Of a stretch of DNA of 64,000 nt, positions 56,052 to 63,952 are shown one piece after another. The stretch is taken from contig NZ_WMEU01000001.1 of NCBI RefSeq assembly GCF_009856295.1, forward strand, positions 1,054,001 to 1,118,000. Reading direction: 5' to 3'. Made by a program: the position numbers and the translations under genes. Below the pieces are notes generated by a model. It was not told the DNA's origin and did no database searches. It was given only the letters and a program-made list of their open reading frames with translations. The number at the start of each line of letters is the position of its first letter. The first letter of the stretch is position 1. This stretch comes from Pontibacillus yanchengensis (GTDB lineage: Bacteria; Bacillota; Bacilli; Bacillales; BH030062).

Positions 56052-56276
56052 AAGCTCAGGGCGCCCGTTTAGCGACGTATATGCTGTGGCCTACACGACG
56101 TAGATTGGTTCGATTTTGCTGCACGATGCTGCGAACTTAATCAAACCTCCTTCAACCCAGAACTTCCCCTTAGTCCATAGGAGATAAAGGAAAACACGAA
56201 AACATGAGTGATTCGATGTGAACTTAATCATACGAAGGCGAGGTAAACATACTAGTCGCTGGGCGCTGAAGCTGGA
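56052..56276 (+). repeat. Dispersed structured repeat, copy 3
   Basis: A more divergent copy between the SulP pseudogene and the third usp gene. It has TTAGCGACGTAT, CTACACGACGTAGATTGG, a decayed central hairpin and CTAGTCGCTGGGCGCTGAAG. The 5' outer sequence is changed (AGCTCAGGGCGCCCG). The 230-base gap holds nothing else apart from the usp ribosome site. Confidence 0.82.
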
Positions 56277-56329
56277 CATGTAAGAGCCATATTTTATAAT
56301 TTCTTTGCGGGTGAGAAAGGAGGAATACC

Positions 56330-56749
56330 GTGTATAAAACTATTTTATTAGCTTCAGACGGATCCGATCATTCAGTACGAGCAGCTGAACATGCTATCCA
56401 TATTGCTACGTGTAATGAAAATGCTTCCCTCACTATTCTATACGTTGAGAATCACCGGGATGCCAAAACGAATACACTTCATAACTGGAATAGCCCTGAA
56501 AATTTTTATGTATTGGATGATAAATTTGCTGAAATAGAAGAGAAAGCAAAAAAGGCTAATATACATTATCATGTGACTACTATTTATGGAGAAGCAGGAC
56601 CAGCTATTGTAAAGTATGCTAATAACGGTGACTTTGATATGGTCATCGTTGGGAGTCGTGGTCTTAACGGATTTCAAGAAATGGTGTTAGGAAGTGTGAG
56701 CCACAAAGTTGCAAAACGGGTACATTGCCCAGTTTTGATTATTAAATGA
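56330..56749 (+). CDS. Universal stress protein, third copy
   Basis: A 139-residue UspA-family protein, with GSRGLNGFQEMVLGSVSHKVAKR as the nucleotide-binding pattern, here split as G-x2-G-x9-G-S. It is only distantly related to the tandem pair at 27-28 kb. A GTG start follows GGAGGAATACC. The adjacent SulP gene is broken. Confidence 0.92.
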   Translation: MYKTILLASDGSDHSVRAAEHAIHIATCNENASLTILYVENHRDAKTNTLHNWNSPENFYVLDDKFAEIEEKAKKANIHYHVTTIYGEAGPAIVKYANNGDFDMVIVGSRGLNGFQEMVLGSVSHKVAKRVHCPVLIIK

Positions 56750-56820
56750 TACTAAGAGTTTTTTACATAGATATATTGCAGAAGAGTAAGTTGATAGTAA
56801 GATTAAGGCAAAAATAAAGC

Positions 56821-56852
56821 AAGCGGACCAAACCACATGATTTGATCCGCTT
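56821..56852. terminator. Hairpin between usp and the secreted PLD gene
   Basis: AAGCGGA/CCAAA pairs with TTTG/TCCGCTT around eight bases, with one mismatch. A T-rich minus-strand tail suggests it serves the PLD gene 170 bases away, and it may serve usp too. The rest of 56750-57021 is discussed as a finding. Confidence 0.65.
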
Positions 56853-57021
56853 AACTATCACGATTTTAACTAATAGTGATCATGATTGAACACAATATGC
56901 GCCTTGTATCACCCGTTTTTGGAGAAGTGTAACTTGTAATCTTTGGTGGTGGTAGGGTTATATTCACTTCTACCACGCTTTTGCTCGTTTTGAATCACGT
57001 TATGCTCATTACCATACCATA

Positions 57022-58980
57022 TTATTGAGCTGGTACGGCTCCACCTGCTGAGTCGTACCGTGCGTAGAAGTCTTGCAAGAATTGGTTAGCGATATCTGCA
57101 TCGTGGATAAATAGAATGTTTTCATCATTGATTTCATTACCGTTTGTGCTCCAGTTCGTTGAGCCGACGATAGTTGTTGGGTCACTGTTTGGATTCTCGG
57201 CATCGATTAGCATCGTTTTGCTGTGTAGTTTTCGATCTTCATTGTCTTCATAAACCGGAGCTACATTGTTCCAGCGTATATTTGGATTGTTCGTTGATTC
57301 TTGAGATGCGGTTCTCCCTGTCATCTCAATAGAAGCTGACCACCACTGATTCCAAAAGCTTTCATCGTAAACGCCTTTCACATCAAAACCAGTTAATGAA
57401 CCTTCTAAATCATTATAGGAGCCTTCCCATTTGTTCTTCAGTTCATTTACAAGTGCCTGGTCGGACCAAGCAAAAATGCTAAAGTACGAGCTATAATCTG
57501 CTTCATTTTTAACATAAGAAGTCATTGCACCAACAGCATCGTCACCGGCAGAGAAATACACATCTACCGTTTTTCCACCAACTGTTACGTGATGACGTGT
57601 ATTGTCTATTTTACGTCCGTGGAAATTGGATGCGTCTGGGTCTGGAGACATGCCTGCTGCTCCCCACATTTCATCAAACTCTGTTTTATACACATCTGCT
57701 AGATCTGTAGAGTGCAGTTCGACTACGTTTTGCGTATTCCCACCAAGAACGTCATTCTGCATATTTTCTTCTGAGCCATATAGGCCTGTTACCGTGAAGT
57801 TCCAGCTGCCTGTGAACACCCATTTTCCATCGACAACCGCGAATTTATTATGCATTTGATTACCTGGGGAATAATAGCTTCCATCATCTTTTTGTTCAGC
57901 ATCAGCTAATAGATATCCTGATTGAGTATCGTTTCCGACACCTGCTGTAACCTGATTCATTCCCGTTACCGAAGATGGTAGATTATATTGTTCTCGGAGT
58001 GCGCTGTCTTCTACGGCAAACATGATCGAGTCTGAGAATACTTCAATATCGTCTGAAGTACCGATGGTTCCATCCTGCCCTCTAACCATTTGCTCGATAT
58101 AGAGGCGCATCTTTTGGTAACGTTCTGTATAATGAGGGTCACTTCCATCCTTTGCATCTGCTAGAATCCGTACATCTACTCCTTGAGCTGCCTTGGCCAC
58201 TAGAGCATCAACAATGTTTGGCAAATTGATCTCATAGGTTGCGAGATCAACCGTAGATGTCGCATTGTTAATTCGGTTGATTAATCGGTCTTCCAAGTTC
58301 ACATTGTAGTTGGCTTTATTGCCGGATGTCGCGGCCTGTTCGTGTACGCATTTATTAAAGTACACATTAATGGACCCTGCTGTATTAGAAACATTGTTTA
58401 GTTGTTCTTCATTTGTTGAACAACCTGTTGCAGATTCGGATGATGATTTTGGTGTACCATTCCCTTCATTATAGGAAGATGTAGAAGTAAACCAGTTGGA
58501 GGAGCTTGTCCCACTAACGGTTACGTCCTGACGAGCCATTGTAGACTTCGTATCGTTATCTCCCGCATACCAACTGTCAACTTCATCGATGACATTGCTA
58601 CTTCCATCTTTCAGTTCCAGGTGTTCCCCTGAATTACTGAGAGAGCCTGTGTAGATATGATCAGCAGCTACTTCTGAAACAGTACTGTCATCTGTACGTT
58701 CAAGTAAGTAATACCCATCTGCAGGGATGCTACCGGATAGCGAGATAGAAGGAGAGCCATCTGTAGCGATTAACGTCCAACCTTCTACTGAGACGCTAGA
58801 GCTTGTTGTGTTATGTAATTCAATCCATTCGTCATTATAACTAGTCGTTGTGCCCATCCAGGCCACTTCACTAATGACCACATCTCTTACAGCCTCGGCA
58901 TGAGAGGTTGATGCTTGAGGTACGTTTGTTGCGAATAAACTTACAATCATCACGGTTACAATCCACTTATGCATTTTCAT
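57022..58980 (-). CDS. Secreted lamin-tail / phospholipase D-like protein
   Basis: A 652-residue protein with a signal peptide (cleavage near residue 28, after SHA). Residues about 31-165 form a lamin-tail domain (DVVISEVAWMG, EWIELHNT). Two PLD half-sites follow: HNKFAVVDGKWVFTGSWN (H377, K379) and HSKTMLIDAE...GSTNWS (H586, K588). Each PLD motif has the His-Lys-Asp pattern and a downstream GS-N-W/F. Such proteins may cut nucleic acids or lipids outside the cell. Which substrate is unknown. It is monocistronic; the ATG follows AAAGGGGTGG. Confidence 0.92.
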   Translation of the reverse strand: MKMHKWIVTVMIVSLFATNVPQASTSHAEAVRDVVISEVAWMGTTTSYNDEWIELHNTTSSSVSVEGWTLIATDGSPSISLSGSIPADGYYLLERTDDSTVSEVAADHIYTGSLSNSGEHLELKDGSSNVIDEVDSWYAGDNDTKSTMARQDVTVSGTSSSNWFTSTSSYNEGNGTPKSSSESATGCSTNEEQLNNVSNTAGSINVYFNKCVHEQAATSGNKANYNVNLEDRLINRINNATSTVDLATYEINLPNIVDALVAKAAQGVDVRILADAKDGSDPHYTERYQKMRLYIEQMVRGQDGTIGTSDDIEVFSDSIMFAVEDSALREQYNLPSSVTGMNQVTAGVGNDTQSGYLLADAEQKDDGSYYSPGNQMHNKFAVVDGKWVFTGSWNFTVTGLYGSEENMQNDVLGGNTQNVVELHSTDLADVYKTEFDEMWGAAGMSPDPDASNFHGRKIDNTRHHVTVGGKTVDVYFSAGDDAVGAMTSYVKNEADYSSYFSIFAWSDQALVNELKNKWEGSYNDLEGSLTGFDVKGVYDESFWNQWWSASIEMTGRTASQESTNNPNIRWNNVAPVYEDNEDRKLHSKTMLIDAENPNSDPTTIVGSTNWSTNGNEINDENILFIHDADIANQFLQDFYARYDSAGGAVPAQ

Positions 58981-59256
58981 TTATCTGTTTTCCACCCCTT
59001 TTGTATGTATGAAATCTAACGATTGCTACGATATCATATACAAAAGGACATTTTTCCTATTTTCCATATAATTATCAAAAGTTGAGTCTACTGACTCATC
59101 GAATGGAATTTTCGTCCAAATTTAAAGGGCCATAAGCGGACAATAGAACATTTAATTATATTTAAATAATGAATTTACAATCGTTTTACAAAAAAAGTAG
59201 ATTATTCCTTCTCAAAACGGGAATGAAGAAAATATACGAAGAAGGGAGGTGCTTGT

Positions 59257-59394
59257 ATGCCGAATACAGGTGAAAAACCAGGACAAGGAACGTACAAATG
59301 CCGCCGTTGTGGAGAAAAAGTAACCCTTGATGACACAGATGACATTCTACCTCCGTGCCCGAATTGCGAAGCTACGGACTACGATCAAGCTTAA
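59257..59394 (+). CDS. Zinc-ribbon mini-protein
   Basis: A 45-residue protein with two CxxC pairs (CRRC and CPNC), as in small zinc-ribbon proteins. The ATG follows GGGAGG at good spacing. The acidic DDTDD stretch lies between the pairs. Its stop overlaps the 3' end of the convergent gene by 23 bases. Function is unknown. Confidence 0.85.
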   Translation: MPNTGEKPGQGTYKCRRCGEKVTLDDTDDILPPCPNCEATDYDQA

Positions 59395-59701
59395 CGAGAA
59401 ATTCGCTGATCGACGCTTCATCATATCCGTAAAGCTTTCCTAGAACCCAGTGGTCAAAAGAAGTTTTGGGAGCCTGTGGCAGCTGTGCTATTATATCGAG
59501 AATATGTGGATGCTTATACATCCATAATGTGTACCAATCATCAGTCAAAGGCTGGAGTGTGTAGGAAACACTTAACTGTGCTAGTAGTTCTCGTACGTCT
59601 TCTACATATCTCGATTGAATAGCCATCGATGCTGCAGGCTTTCCCCTTTTGATCATATAACTATATAACGAAAGCTTTTCACGAACATGTGCAGGAACCA
59701 C
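59372..59701 (-). CDS. Hypothetical protein
   Basis: A 109-residue protein from a GTG start that follows GATGAGG. It is soluble, helix-rich at the start, with a WYTLWMYKHP centre and a GKLYGYDEASISEFL end that reads like a real protein. I cannot name a family. Its 3' end overlaps the convergent zinc-ribbon gene by 23 bases. It stands alone. Confidence 0.6.
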   Translation of the reverse strand: MVPAHVREKLSLYSYMIKRGKPAASMAIQSRYVEDVRELLAQLSVSYTLQPLTDDWYTLWMYKHPHILDIIAQLPQAPKTSFDHWVLGKLYGYDEASISEFLVKLDRSP

Positions 59702-59841
59702 TTACCTCATCGCCTCTTTCCATACTTTTTTCTGGGACATTTATAAACGCTCCTACATTAGGTATATGCTGTCGTCTTCTTTCGATATGTCATATAAAAA
59801 TGTGGACTACATCATATATGAATAGCCCACTAAAACCTTCC

Positions 59842-60187
59842 TCATGATTCCACTCTTTTTTCTAGCACTTCTCTTGCTTCTTTCTCGTTCATATTCAATT
59901 CAATGGCAGGATGATAGAGCATTTCTAGCATTTTCTGATCCAATATGGTTGGTGTGTGATGTTGAGAGCGAATGTAATTATACAAAATACATATCATTTG
60001 GGAAATGTCCAAATAAACCAAACGCATAATACATCTCATGATAGGCAATTCGTTTTCGATTATGTAGTTTGTAAATTGTACCAATAATAACATTAGTCTT
60101 CGCAAAGCCTGAATGCGAGTTTACTAGCTCCGAAGAAGCAAAACCTAGTAGCTCTTCTCCTGGTTTAAGGTGGAGAATGGGCTTTCC
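59842..60187 (-). pseudogene. Gene remnant cut by a repeat, with frameshift
   Basis: The frame reads KPILHLKPGEELLGFASSE, continues through NRKRIAYHEMYYAFGLFGHF and stops; joining it to the next frame at 59984-59987 (a T-run on the minus strand) continues as YNYIRSQHHTPTILDQKML and ends EKEAREVLEKRVES. Upstream, homologous text ends where dispersed repeat copy 4 begins, and there is no start codon in the frame. The gene has lost its 5' end and has a frameshift. I do not recognise the family. Confidence 0.55.
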
Positions 60188-60360
60188 ATATTGCGGCCTC
60201 CACGACGTAGGTTGGTTCGATGTTGCTACGTGAAGTAGCGATTTTAATCGAACTTCTTTCCGTAGAATGAAGGGGATCACGAAAACATGCTTGATTCGAT
60301 GATAACTTATCGTACGGAGGCGAGGGAAGAATACTAGTCGCCGGGCGCTGCAGCTGGATA
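60188..60360 (+). repeat. Dispersed structured repeat, copy 4 (5' truncated)
   Basis: It begins at the middle block (GGCCTCCACGACGTAGG) and lacks the outer left end. The hairpin region, GATAACTTATCGTACGG and CTAGTCGCCGGGCGCTGCAG follow. The 3' flank to 60425 closely resembles the flank of copy 5. It abuts a truncated gene. Confidence 0.85.
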
Positions 60361-60420
60361 TGACCACATCACTTTTTTAGTTATACACATGAATTGAATT
60401 TTATAATTTCGCTATAAAAT

Positions 60421-60449
60421 AAAAAAGCCGAACCATTTTGATTCAGCTT
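60421..60449 (-). terminator. Terminator of the small membrane protein gene
   Basis: AAGCTGAA pairs with TTCGGCTT (G-U allowed) on the minus strand, followed by TTTTTTATTTT. It lies 17 bases beyond the stop. Confidence 0.75.
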
Positions 60450-60465
60450 ACGTTACATTCCTATA

Positions 60466-60630
60466 TCATTGTTTCTCCTGCCTAATCATTCTTATAGCTT
60501 GCACGATAAAACTTACTCCTGCTCCTAGATAACAAATGATTGTAATCCAGCTCAGTTGTTCATTCGATCTAAACAACGACCCTAAGATGACCAAAATAAG
60601 TGCAATTACCAATAGAGTATAAGTTTTCAT
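60466..60630 (-). CDS. Small two-TM membrane protein
   Basis: A 54-residue protein with two hydrophobic helices (TLLVIALILVILGSLF and ITIICYLGAGVSFIVQAI) and a basic tail. I start it at the ATG at 60630, since an ATG at 60657 gives a polar prefix. The AAGGAGTGG site is 13 bases away, a little far. No family or neighbour suggests a role. Confidence 0.6.
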   Translation of the reverse strand: MKTYTLLVIALILVILGSLFRSNEQLSWITIICYLGAGVSFIVQAIRMIRQEKQ

Positions 60631-60700
60631 TATGTCATCACCACTCCTTCTTTTCATTTTACAATATCCTTCATTACTTTACGATAATAGAACAAAAGAG

Positions 60701-60894
60701 AAAGCGCCAGGTTAGCGACGTATAAACTGCTGCCCACAGGACGTGGGTTAGATCGATGTTGCTATGTGAAGTAGCGATTTTAATCGAACTTCTTTCCGTA
60801 TGAGATAAAAGAAACGAAGAGCGTTAGCTGTTCGATGTTAACTTATCGTACGGAGGAGAGAGAAGCATACTAGTCGCTGGGCGCTGAAGCTGAA
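60701..60894 (+). repeat. Dispersed structured repeat, copy 5
   Basis: A full-length copy: AAAGCGCCAGGTTAGCGACG at the left, CTGCTGCCCACAGGACGT, a decayed hairpin around GCTATGTGAAGTAGC, CCGTATGAGATAA facing TTATCGTACGG, and CTAGTCGCTGGGCGCTGAAG at the right. It lies in the 393-base gap before the rhodanese gene, which otherwise holds only the flank shared with copy 4 and a terminator. Confidence 0.88.
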
Positions 60895-60954
60895 CGTGGC
60901 CACATAACTTTTTTAGTTATACACAATTCAACATTTTATAGTACGCTATACAAC

Positions 60955-60990
60955 AAAAAAACCTGATTACCACTAGTGATAATCAGGTTT
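60955..60990 (-). terminator. Terminator of the rhodanese-CstR operon
   Basis: AAACCTGATTA pairs exactly with TAATCAGGTTT, and the minus strand continues with a T-run. It is 33 bases beyond the rhodanese stop. Confidence 0.88.
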
Positions 60991-61023
60991 CCATTTATGC
61001 TTTATATTAGTTGTGGACCAATA

Positions 61024-61392
61024 CTACACCCAAGCCCCAAGGCCACCTTTAACATTGGTAATATGCTTAAAACCTTGTTTCTTCAATGCCTTAGCTGCCT
61101 TCATGCTTCTCATTCCACTTTGACAAAGAACGATAACCTCTTTATCTTTATCTAGCTCGCTAGAACGAGTTGCAATATCCCCTAAGGGAATGTTCTTGAA
61201 AGGCTTCTGGTGATTGGTCTTGTATTCTCTTGGTGTTCGTACATCTATGAATTGCACGTTTTTTTCTTTCGTACGATTCTTTACTTCTGCTGGTGTTGTG
61301 TTAGCGATTCCTTTAACAGGCATGAACCGACTAATGACAAACCATATGATTCCGATTAAGATTACATACTGTATAATGCTTTCCACACACAT
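61024..61392 (-). CDS. Membrane-anchored rhodanese
   Basis: A 122-residue protein with one N-terminal membrane segment (QYVILIGIIWFVIS) and a rhodanese domain. The active-site Cys90 is in LCQSGMRS. It moves sulfane sulfur. It follows the CstR gene by 37 bases, which places it in sulfide/persulfide handling. ATG follows AGGGAGTGA. It is a paralogue of the Cys-less protein at the head of the operon. Confidence 0.92.
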   Translation of the reverse strand: MCVESIIQYVILIGIIWFVISRFMPVKGIANTTPAEVKNRTKEKNVQFIDVRTPREYKTNHQKPFKNIPLGDIATRSSELDKDKEVIVLCQSGMRSMKAAKALKKQGFKHITNVKGGLGAWV

Positions 61393-61429
61393 TCACTCCC
61401 TGATTCTTCTCTTGTTTTCACTAGACTAT

Positions 61430-61690
61430 TTATTTGCTTTTCACTAGTAGTTGAACCGCTTCATTGATCAATTCACTAGAACCTTCGTTATTTTCATCCT
61501 GCTCGCGGATGCATTTTTCTAGGTTTGAACTAACTACTAATGCGGACGTGCGGTCGAGTGCACTTTTGACAGCAGACATTTGCGTGACAACTTCTTTGCA
61601 ATCTTTCTCTTCTTCCATCATTTTAAGCAAGCCTCTCACTTGTCCTTCAATACGTTTGATTCTATTTTTCACTTGCGCATCGTAATGCAT
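61430..61690 (-). CDS. cstR: Persulfide-sensing repressor CstR (CsoR/RcnR fold)
   Basis: An 86-residue helical protein of the CsoR/DUF156 family. It has Cys31 and Cys60, the positions known for S. aureus CstR, and Asn56 where copper-sensing CsoR has a His ligand. This fits a persulfide/polysulfide sensor more than a copper sensor. It overlaps the upstream gene by 29 bases. A CstR-type operator is at 62075-62090. It likely represses its own operon until reactive sulfur accumulates. Confidence 0.9.
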   Translation of the reverse strand: MHYDAQVKNRIKRIEGQVRGLLKMMEEEKDCKEVVTQMSAVKSALDRTSALVVSSNLEKCIREQDENNEGSSELINEAVQLLVKSK

Positions 61691-62036
61691 AACAGCATCC
61701 TCCTTCTTCTGGAATGGTGTATCCCACTACGTTATACCCTTTCTTTCTCAATAGGCGTGTAGCGAGATTTTTTTCTATTGAATCAGTTGATATTAGCACA
61801 ACATCCTTATCAGGGATATCAGTGTAGTGTCGATTTAAATAAGGCAATGGAATACAAAAAGCTTCCTGATTTGCTTCAATAGCTGATGTTTGATAAGCTC
61901 GAGTATCGACCATTATAACCTCTTCGTACGTCGCTTCTACATCGCGTACATTTATTTTATCCACACCTGCTACAGGAACGTATCGTCTCATAACAAAGAA
62001 CAGCACCAAGGCAGTTATACCAAATACTATATACAT
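61662..62036 (-). CDS. Membrane-anchored rhodanese-like protein without the active-site Cys
   Basis: A 124-residue paralogue of the rhodanese at 61024. It has the same N-terminal membrane segment and PVAGVDKI/PVKGIAN motif, but the catalytic loop reads LISTDSIEKN, with Ser in place of Cys. A Cys-rich tail (GGCCYALRC) remains. It heads the CstR operon and overlaps cstR by 29 bases. It cannot be a classical sulfurtransferase; a sensor, carrier or scaffold role is possible. Confidence 0.8.
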   Translation of the reverse strand: MYIVFGITALVLFFVMRRYVPVAGVDKINVRDVEATYEEVIMVDTRAYQTSAIEANQEAFCIPLPYLNRHYTDIPDKDVVLISTDSIEKNLATRLLRKKGYNVVGYTIPEEGGCCYALRCASEK

Positions 62037-62074
62037 CGTAATCCCCTACCTTTTAGTTAATCTAATTTCATTTT

Positions 62075-62090
62075 ATACCCCCATAGGTAT
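62075..62090. promoter_or_regulatory. CstR operator, ATACCCCCATAGGTAT
   Basis: A dyad with a C-rich centre typical of CsoR/CstR boxes, 39 bases before the operon start. It lies in the divergent gap with the amidase gene. Confidence 0.8.
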
Positions 62091-62198
62091 TAAGTCAACC
62101 TAAAAATTCACCAATCCGTTCAACCTTTCGTACAAGCATTTTTCTTCTTTATTTGGTAGACTACAACTAACTTTTTCCATAATGAAGGAGGGAAACAA

Positions 62199-63638
62199 AT
62201 GGATGCATTCAGACAAGATATAAGCGAGTTACAACGAATGATGACAAATGGAGAAACCACATCTAAGAATCTTACAATGATGTACCTCCAGCAAATTGCG
62301 AGTTATGATCAAAATGGACCAAATATCAATGCCATTTTAGAGATCAACCCTGATGCGTTACATACCGCAGAAGCCCTTGATGTTGAAAGGAAACGTGACG
62401 GGACAAGAGGGCCGCTTCATGGTATTCCCATTATCGTAAAAGATAACATTGATACAGGCGATAAAATGCATACTAGTGCAGGTTCTGTAGCTTTGGAGCA
62501 CCATTATGCTAAGCAGGATGCTTTTCTTGTAAAACAACTTCGTGATGCTGGGGTTATTATTCTAGGGAAGTCGAATCTGACCGAATGGGCGAACTTCATA
62601 ACCGAAGGAATGCCGAATGGCTATAGTTCACGCGGGGGACAAGTTCTGAATCCATATGGACCTGGTCAATTTGATGTAGGGGGTTCGAGTTCTGGATCAG
62701 CAGCTGCTGTTGCTTCTCAATTTGCTGCTGGAGCTATCGGAACGGAAACAAGCGGCTCCATCCTTAGCCCTGCCAGCAGTAATTCAGTAGTTGGTTTAAA
62801 ACCTACAGTGGGACTCATTAGTCGAACGGGCATTATTCCCATTGCCAACAGTCAAGATACAGCAGGTCCTATCACAAAAACGGTGGAAGACGCGGCTGTG
62901 TTACTAGGTGCGCTTGTTGGGATTGATGATGAGGACTCGGCAACGAAAATGAGTCGGGGGAGATACGTACCTGATTATACCAAATACCTTCAAACCACAT
63001 CCTTACAAGGTGCACGAATTGGTGTGGACCGAGGTTATCTTGAGTCCTTGGATGAGGAAGAATTAACGTTGATTGAGCAAGCTATCGAAAACATGCAAAA
63101 ACAAGGCGCAGAAATTGTAGATATTACAATTACCACAGAGAATCGAGATTCCAGCGTTATGTTCCATGAATTCAAAAACGGACTGAATGCGTATTTATCC
63201 ACCTGTTCCGAGCAAGTGCCCGTGCATACCCTTCATGAATTAATTCAATATAATGAAGAGCACGCTGATGTTGCACTTCGGTACGGTCAAACGTTGTTCA
63301 CAGCTGCAGAAGAAAAAAGCGGAACGTTAACCGAACCAGAATACCTTCTAGACCGTTTAGGTGATATACAGTATTCTCAGAAAGAAGGAATTGACCGGGT
63401 CATGAAAGAGCATAGCCTAGAAGCTATTTTATTTGCTAACAACCTAGGTGCAGGTATTGCAGCTATGGCCGGTTATCCATCTATATCTGTTCCAGCAGGG
63501 TTCACGGCAACTGACGGTAAACCAGTTGGACTCACTTTGACAAGTATGGCCTTTCAAGAAACACAGCTCCTATCGCTCGCATATGCATACGAGCAGACTT
63601 CTCGTGTGATGCGCAAATCTCCTAGCGTAACGGAATAG
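62199..63638 (+). CDS. Amidase-signature hydrolase
   Basis: A 479-residue amidase. The Ser-cisSer-Lys triad is visible: Lys81 in [15 protein letters not shown] at 161-168, and the nucleophile Ser187 in TETSGSI. No signal peptide. The family includes aryl/peptide amidases and GatA; it is not next to gatB/gatC, so it is a stand-alone amidase. ATG follows AAGGAGGG. Confidence 0.92.
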   Translation: MDAFRQDISELQRMMTNGETTSKNLTMMYLQQIASYDQNGPNINAILEINPDALHTAEALDVERKRDGTRGPLHGIPIIVKDNIDTGDKMHTSAGSVALEHHYAKQDAFLVKQLRDAGVIILGKSNLTEWANFITEGMPNGYSSRGGQVLNPYGPGQFDVGGSSSGSAAAVASQFAAGAIGTETSGSILSPASSNSVVGLKPTVGLISRTGIIPIANSQDTAGPITKTVEDAAVLLGALVGIDDEDSATKMSRGRYVPDYTKYLQTTSLQGARIGVDRGYLESLDEEELTLIEQAIENMQKQGAEIVDITITTENRDSSVMFHEFKNGLNAYLSTCSEQVPVHTLHELIQYNEEHADVALRYGQTLFTAAEEKSGTLTEPEYLLDRLGDIQYSQKEGIDRVMKEHSLEAILFANNLGAGIAAMAGYPSISVPAGFTATDGKPVGLTLTSMAFQETQLLSLAYAYEQTSRVMRKSPSVTE

Positions 63639-63657
63639 TGTAAATCCTATAGACATA

Positions 63658-63695
63658 AAGAAGGACCTATACCTCAAATGGTATAGGTCCTTCTT
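63658..63695. terminator. Terminator after the amidase gene
   Basis: AAGAAGGACCTATACC and its exact reverse complement enclose a six-base loop 20 bases beyond the stop. It could act in both directions. Confidence 0.85.
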
Positions 63696-63725
63696 AATCA
63701 TAATAGGAAGATGCGGCTCATAGAT

Positions 63726-63948
63726 ATCTAGCTCCATCGCCCAACGACTAGCAAACTTTCTGCTCCTCCTTACGATAAGTCAACATCGGGACCCTTGCGC
63801 TCTCCATGTTTCCTTTCGTCCTACACGACGTAGGTTGGTTCGATGTTGCTGCGTGACGCAGCGGTCTTAATCGAACTTCCATTATTTCAGAACTTCTTCT
63901 AAATCACTTTTAGACAGTTTGTACGTCGCTAACCGGGCGCTCCCGCTT
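63726..63948 (-). repeat. Dispersed structured repeat, copy 6 (reverse arms, inverted core)
   Basis: Its outer blocks are on the minus strand: TTAGCGACGTAC at the right end and CTAGTCGTTGGGCGATGG at the left, with AAAGGAAACATGGAGAGCG inside. The core at about 63819-63899, however, reads in plus orientation like copies 1-5 (CTACACGACGTAGGTTGGTT ... TTAATCGAAC). It borders the amidase terminator and the next gene's stop. Confidence 0.85.
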
Positions 63949-63952
63949 TTCT

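Noticed and set aside
59978..60367. A 129-codon minus-strand ORF as an intact gene
   Set aside because: Its first half is dispersed repeat sequence; only the second half resembles a protein, and it ends in a frameshift, so I treat it as a remnant.
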